Of a stretch of 64,000 nt of DNA, positions 59,963 through 64,000 are shown in pieces. The first letter of the stretch is position 1; each line of letters starts with the position of its first letter. The DNA is from Tamarix chinensis (Eukaryota; Streptophyta; Magnoliopsida; Caryophyllales; Tamaricaceae): NCBI GenBank assembly GCA_030549775.1, contig CM060177.1, positions 70,033,638-70,097,637 of the forward strand, given 5' to 3'. The translations under genes and the position numbers were made by a program. The notes beneath the pieces were generated by a model. It saw only the letters and a list, made by a program, of their open reading frames with translations, was not told the origin of the DNA and made no database searches.

Positions 59963-62487
59963 CACCATCTCCACCACCACCACCCTTGCTACCAACCATC
60001 ATCAACACCCTTAACTACCGCCACACTACCCTACACCACCCTGTCTAAGCCTTCACTTTTTGGTTACCTAAAATTTTTTGCCCTATCCTTTACCTTATTT
60101 CCCCTTAGATTAAACTTTTCTAAGTATAATTTTGTGTGTTTGGACTTCTAGGTGATACCTATATGGTATAGGAGGAGATATTGTAGATCTCATGTGCTTA
60201 GAGAATGCAGCCACTTTGGTAAGAATACATGTCATAGTTATGAATTTTATGAGAAAAAGGCATATATTTGTTTATGTTATCATGCTTGGAATTGTTTTTT
60301 GGAAAATATTATCATGGTATTGGTACTATATGACATGTGGTGTTTTATGTTGAAAGAAAAGGTAATAAAGTTTTAAAAGTACGAATTGTGTATGTTGTTG
60401 GTTGAGATGAAACACGGTGTGTAGTATCTATATATATTTGTGGCTATGTATTTTTATAATGATAGAACATAATGGAGGTTGAAAAATCATTCATATTGGG
60501 TGTCATAAGATTTTTGTGGAAATGGGTTATTTAGTCATCTTAGGGGCATTTTAATTAATATGGGTTAAAAATGGAATGTGGGATAATTTAATGTGATCAT
60601 TGCTTCAAAATAGTTTAAGTACATTATGTGGAAAGTTCTGAGTGAATATGAATGATCTAAGTCAAATAAATGAGAAAGTTAGTGTTAAGTGGGAATAGTA
60701 ACCTTAGGGACAGAATCATTATCATATATGAAATGTTAGAATTTGACCTTAAATTCTAGATATATTGTTATTATTGGAATTTTAAGGCATCATATTAAAT
60801 TTGGTGGTCATATGAGTTTCATGGAAAAAGTTATGACTATTTTGTAAAATTAGGATTTATGGGAAATGTGAATAGTAAGCCTAATGGTGGGCTATTATTG
60901 CATATGTAAGACATGGGATTTAAACCTTGATTTATGTATATATTATATCAATAATAATATTTTTGGAATGTATATTAAATTGGATAGGTATATGGGTTAT
61001 ATGGAAAAAGTTATGGTCAAAATGTGAAATTAGAGTTTTATAAGAAATATAAATAGTAACCCTAAATGTAGGTTATTATCGTATGTGTAAGATATTAGAG
61101 TTAGAACTTCATTGTTGGTTATGTTATTAGTAATAATATTTTAAGTGTAGGTATTGAAGTTGGTGATGAAATGAGTACCAGGGGAGAAGTCATGCTAAAC
61201 TTGTGAAATTAGGATTTCTTAGGGGAATATGGCTTGTCTTTGGGAGGATATTGGGACATATGCCTTGCATATCTATGTATGTGATTACATGATGACCTTA
61301 AAAAACCATAAATAATATATTAATTATTTATAGTGAAATATCATGTGAGTTAGGACTAATTGTACCTATCTATTCCACTGGACAAGAATAGTGGCAAGGA
61401 GCTTTATGTTCTAGGGTTATATACTTATGGTACCATTCCACTAGTTAATAATAGTGACCATGAGATTTATTCCATGGGTTCTATATTTATGATATCATTA
61501 CATCGGTTGATAATAGTGGCTAGGAGCTTTATGCCCTATGGTTATATTTATTGATATTGTTCCACCAATTGAGAAAAGTGGGGTCCCTGAACTCAAATAA
61601 AATAAACCATTGAATGATCATAATCATTGATAAGATATTAATCACTTAAAGTAAAATTTCAAGTGAGTTAGAACGGGTTATACCTATCCATTCCACCATA
61701 TGATAATAGTGATTGGGAGATTTATACCCTATGGTTGTATATTAATGATAACGCTCTACTGGTTGAGAATAGTGGCTAAGAGCTTTATGCCCTTAGGGTT
61801 GTATATAGATGGTACTATTTCATCGGTTGAGAATAGTTTGGGTTCCCAAATGCAACATAAATAAGATTATAGATATTGATCATACCATTATTATTGTAAG
61901 GCCCAAAAATCAATAAATGAGTTGGTACATTTATGTTATTCTATATGTAAGTTTATCTCTTATTGTGACCTTAAGACCTTATATGACATTTCTTTGATTG
62001 TGATGTTCCTTTAATTAATATGTAGCATACCGATCATCCTTTTTCTAGGTATTACTCATTCACATAAGGAGATGACCCAATTAAGTATATGCAAGCATAC
62101 GAGGACCCATTGGAGGAATATGTTGCTTTTGATGTGCTTATTGGGGAAGAGTATTGAATCTATCTTCAGGACATGGTTCATAATTTAGGTTATTTGTTTG
62201 ACACATTGAATCCAGATACCTCTTGGGACTCTTATTTTCTAATGTATCCCTTATATAATTTGCCTATTGTACTCAAAGTACTTCTCCAAAACATTTGTTT
62301 AAGTTTATGAAACCTATCTCTTTCTCTATTTTATTATGTTTGAATGTTTAACTATTTTACCTTATATTCAATGTAAGGATGGTATGATATTACAGAATTA
62401 GGTAAAGCATGGCAGTTACATCCAATTACTCTATTTTATGCTTCCAATAAAATGAATTTTTTTTGTTTTAAATTTTAGAGTGTTACA
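59963..62487 (+). repeat. Solo LTR E, second part
   Basis: It resumes with the duplicated CACCA (59963-59967) and continues the pyrimidine-rich tract to about 60110. The family landmark TAGGAGGAGATATTGTAGAT lies near 60168. Hairpin modules lie at 61370-61840, and the LTR ends AGAGTGTTACA at 62487. The 74-codon frame 60152-60376 is not recognisable as a protein. Confidence 0.8.
61370..61840 (+). repeat. Hairpin-module array in LTR E (7 units)
   Basis: Units near 61372, 61434, 61502, 61560, 61689, 61754 and 61817 follow TTCCAC or its decayed forms with AATAGTGG (or GTGA/GTTT) 12-16 bases later. The spacers are a repeated GGAGCTTTATGCCCTA(T)GGTTATAT word, giving an almost regular ~63-bp tandem repeat. 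Confidence 0.75.
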
Positions 62488-64000
62488 CTATTATACCCTC
62501 TGCTCTTAGGAATGAGTAATACCCATGAGAAGGATAATCAATGTGCCACTTATTAAGTAAGGTAATAATATAGTCATATAAAGGGTATAAAATACATAAG
62601 ATCACATAAAAAACTAAATAGAAGAAAAGCTTGAACATGATATGATGTAAGAGAATAACTGAATCTAGATTCCCATCATTAAATAATATCACCATCCTTT
62701 TTCTTATTTACATTGAGTTTAGGACATTCCACTATTCTTAATCTAATGGAATGGATTAAATTACCTCCTAGGGAAAATTTTACCTGACCACTATTATTTA
62801 GATGGTGAAGCAAACTCAATACCTCCTAGAATAACCACTTCTAGACACTATTCTTAAACTGGCGGAACAGTCATAAGCATATGCCAAGGCAAAAGGCCCT
62901 TGAGCACTATTATTAAGTTGTTGAAACAAACTCAACACCTTAGTTGCAACTCACAGGATCCTTTAATGTAAGTGAATAATGTCTTATTCATTGTTGTTTA
63001 TCTCAATTTCATCATAAAACCACATATATGTATATATTCAAGGCATATACTCCAAACTTAACGCAAATATTCAAAACAAATAAAACACAACCTCTTGAAG
63101 ATTGGAACATTACCTAAGAGAAAAGATCACATTTCCTCTAAGAAAACCTAAATTCACATTATAAGTAACTTCTTTCAAGGCACATAATCAAAACTTAACA
63201 TAAATATTCAAAAAACATAAAACACTACCTCTAGAAGATTGGAACATTTCCTGAGGAAAAGACCACATTTCCTCTAAGAAAACATAAATTCACATTATAA
63301 GCACAACTTCTTTCGTAATAATCATTTATCCACCAAATTTTAGCATACCTTCCTAAGATATTATTATTATTGACAATATATACAAAAATTAAGTTTTAAC
63401 TCCAACATCTTACACATACAATAACAGTCCTACCTCTAGGGTTACTATTTATAATTCCCTACAAAAACCTAATTTAATAAGTTAGACATAAATTTTCTCA
63501 TAAGACTTATATAACCACAAAAAGTAGTAAAAATTTATAAAATAACATTATTAGCATCGTATCTAAAAATTGAGGTATAACTCTAACATTTTACATATGC
63601 AATAATGGCCCCACCTTTAGGGTTACTATTCCTAATTTAAGTTTTTTTTGAACTTTTATTATACTGTCACTTATAATTACCCCAAGTATTCCACATGATT
63701 ACTTAGAATATTTTAAACTATTTAACATATTAAAATAGCAAATATTCCATGTTTAACTCATATTGACTAAAATACCCTTAAGGATGCTAAAACACCCATC
63801 TTTTTATAAAAACTCTAGAAGTCACCACATGATTGGTTTTCAACCGCCAACATATAACCTCATGAAAGTTATTAACTACATATATAAATATAATACAAAC
63901 ATCATAACCTAATTTAGATACTAATTCATACTAACTTACTTGATTTACCAAACCAAACTTAGCCAACAATATGCATGATCGCATGCTTTCATATTTTCTC
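62488..64000 (-). repeat. Reversed long-LTR relic continuing off the window
   Basis: It has the AATGAGTAATACCCATGAG..GATAATCAATGTGCCAC zone, followed by hairpin modules at 62720-62940. This is the order seen in reversed LTRs such as 45808-49365. Its left part was probably separated by insertion of LTR E. No gene was seen. Confidence 0.6.
63037..63311. repeat. ~137-bp tandem duplication
   Basis: Two adjacent copies start TTCAAGGCATATACTCC (63037) and TTCAAGGCACATAATC (63174). Both contain GAAGATTGGAACATT, CACATTTCCTCTAAGAAAAC and AAATTCACATTATAAG. They differ at scattered positions. Confidence 0.85.

Overview
This 64 kb window looks like repeat-packed, AT-rich nuclear DNA of a flowering plant, probably heterochromatin or an intergenic transposon nest. 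No intact host gene, rRNA, tRNA or CRISPR array was recognised. All recognisable protein homology belongs to plant transposons: CACTA/En-Spm Tnp2, Ty3/gypsy chromovirus pol, Ty1/copia polyprotein, and an Athila/Tat-type gag-like remnant. Every one of these is broken by stops, frameshifts or nested insertions. The one possible exception is an unrecognised 88-codon ORF at 25148-25414 (minus).

About 55% of the window is very long LTR sequence (3.4-4.4 kb each) of related chromovirus-type families. All start roughly TGTAAYACCC and end GGTGTTACA. In LTR sense each has a pyrimidine-rich block of several hundred bases near the start. Most then carry a run of short tandem modules capable of forming CCAC...GTGG hairpins.

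Layout from left to right: (1) 1-4572, right part of a reversed LTR with a 27-bp minisatellite. (2) 4573-12585, a CACTA Tnp2 pseudogene (minus), split at 6786-11548 by a non-autonomous Athila-like retrotransposon (TSD GTAAA). (3) 12586-21525, a chromovirus 3' LTR/PPT fragment, a truncated LTR (A), a CACTA-like terminus ending at 18763 and an Athila-like LTR-end remnant. (4) 21526-24946, a solo LTR (C, plus; near-matching TSD ACAAT/ACATT). (5) 26157-37733, a copia element (plus). Its 5' LTR is broken by two solo LTRs, B (26595-30524, TSD TTATT) and F1 (30558-33979, TSD ATTAG), and its protease region by a third (34937-35782, TSD GAAGT). (6) 37734-44780, LTR relics around a 4.36-kb reversed LTR (D2, 39207-43561). 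(7) 44781-62487, a plus-strand solo LTR (E) split by a 14.2-kb chromovirus on the minus strand (45808-59962, TSD CACCA). That chromovirus has a PBS for initiator Met-tRNA, a PPT and gag-PR-RT-RH-IN-chromodomain remnants, and it contains another solo LTR (53140-56698, plus). (8) 62488-64000, a reversed LTR relic running off the edge.

The pieces do not act together as a system; this is a stratified record of insertion, LTR-LTR recombination and decay. The strongest candidate for something under-described is the recurring hairpin-module array inside the long LTRs. Boundaries supported by matching target-site duplications are firm; the others are approximate and marked so.
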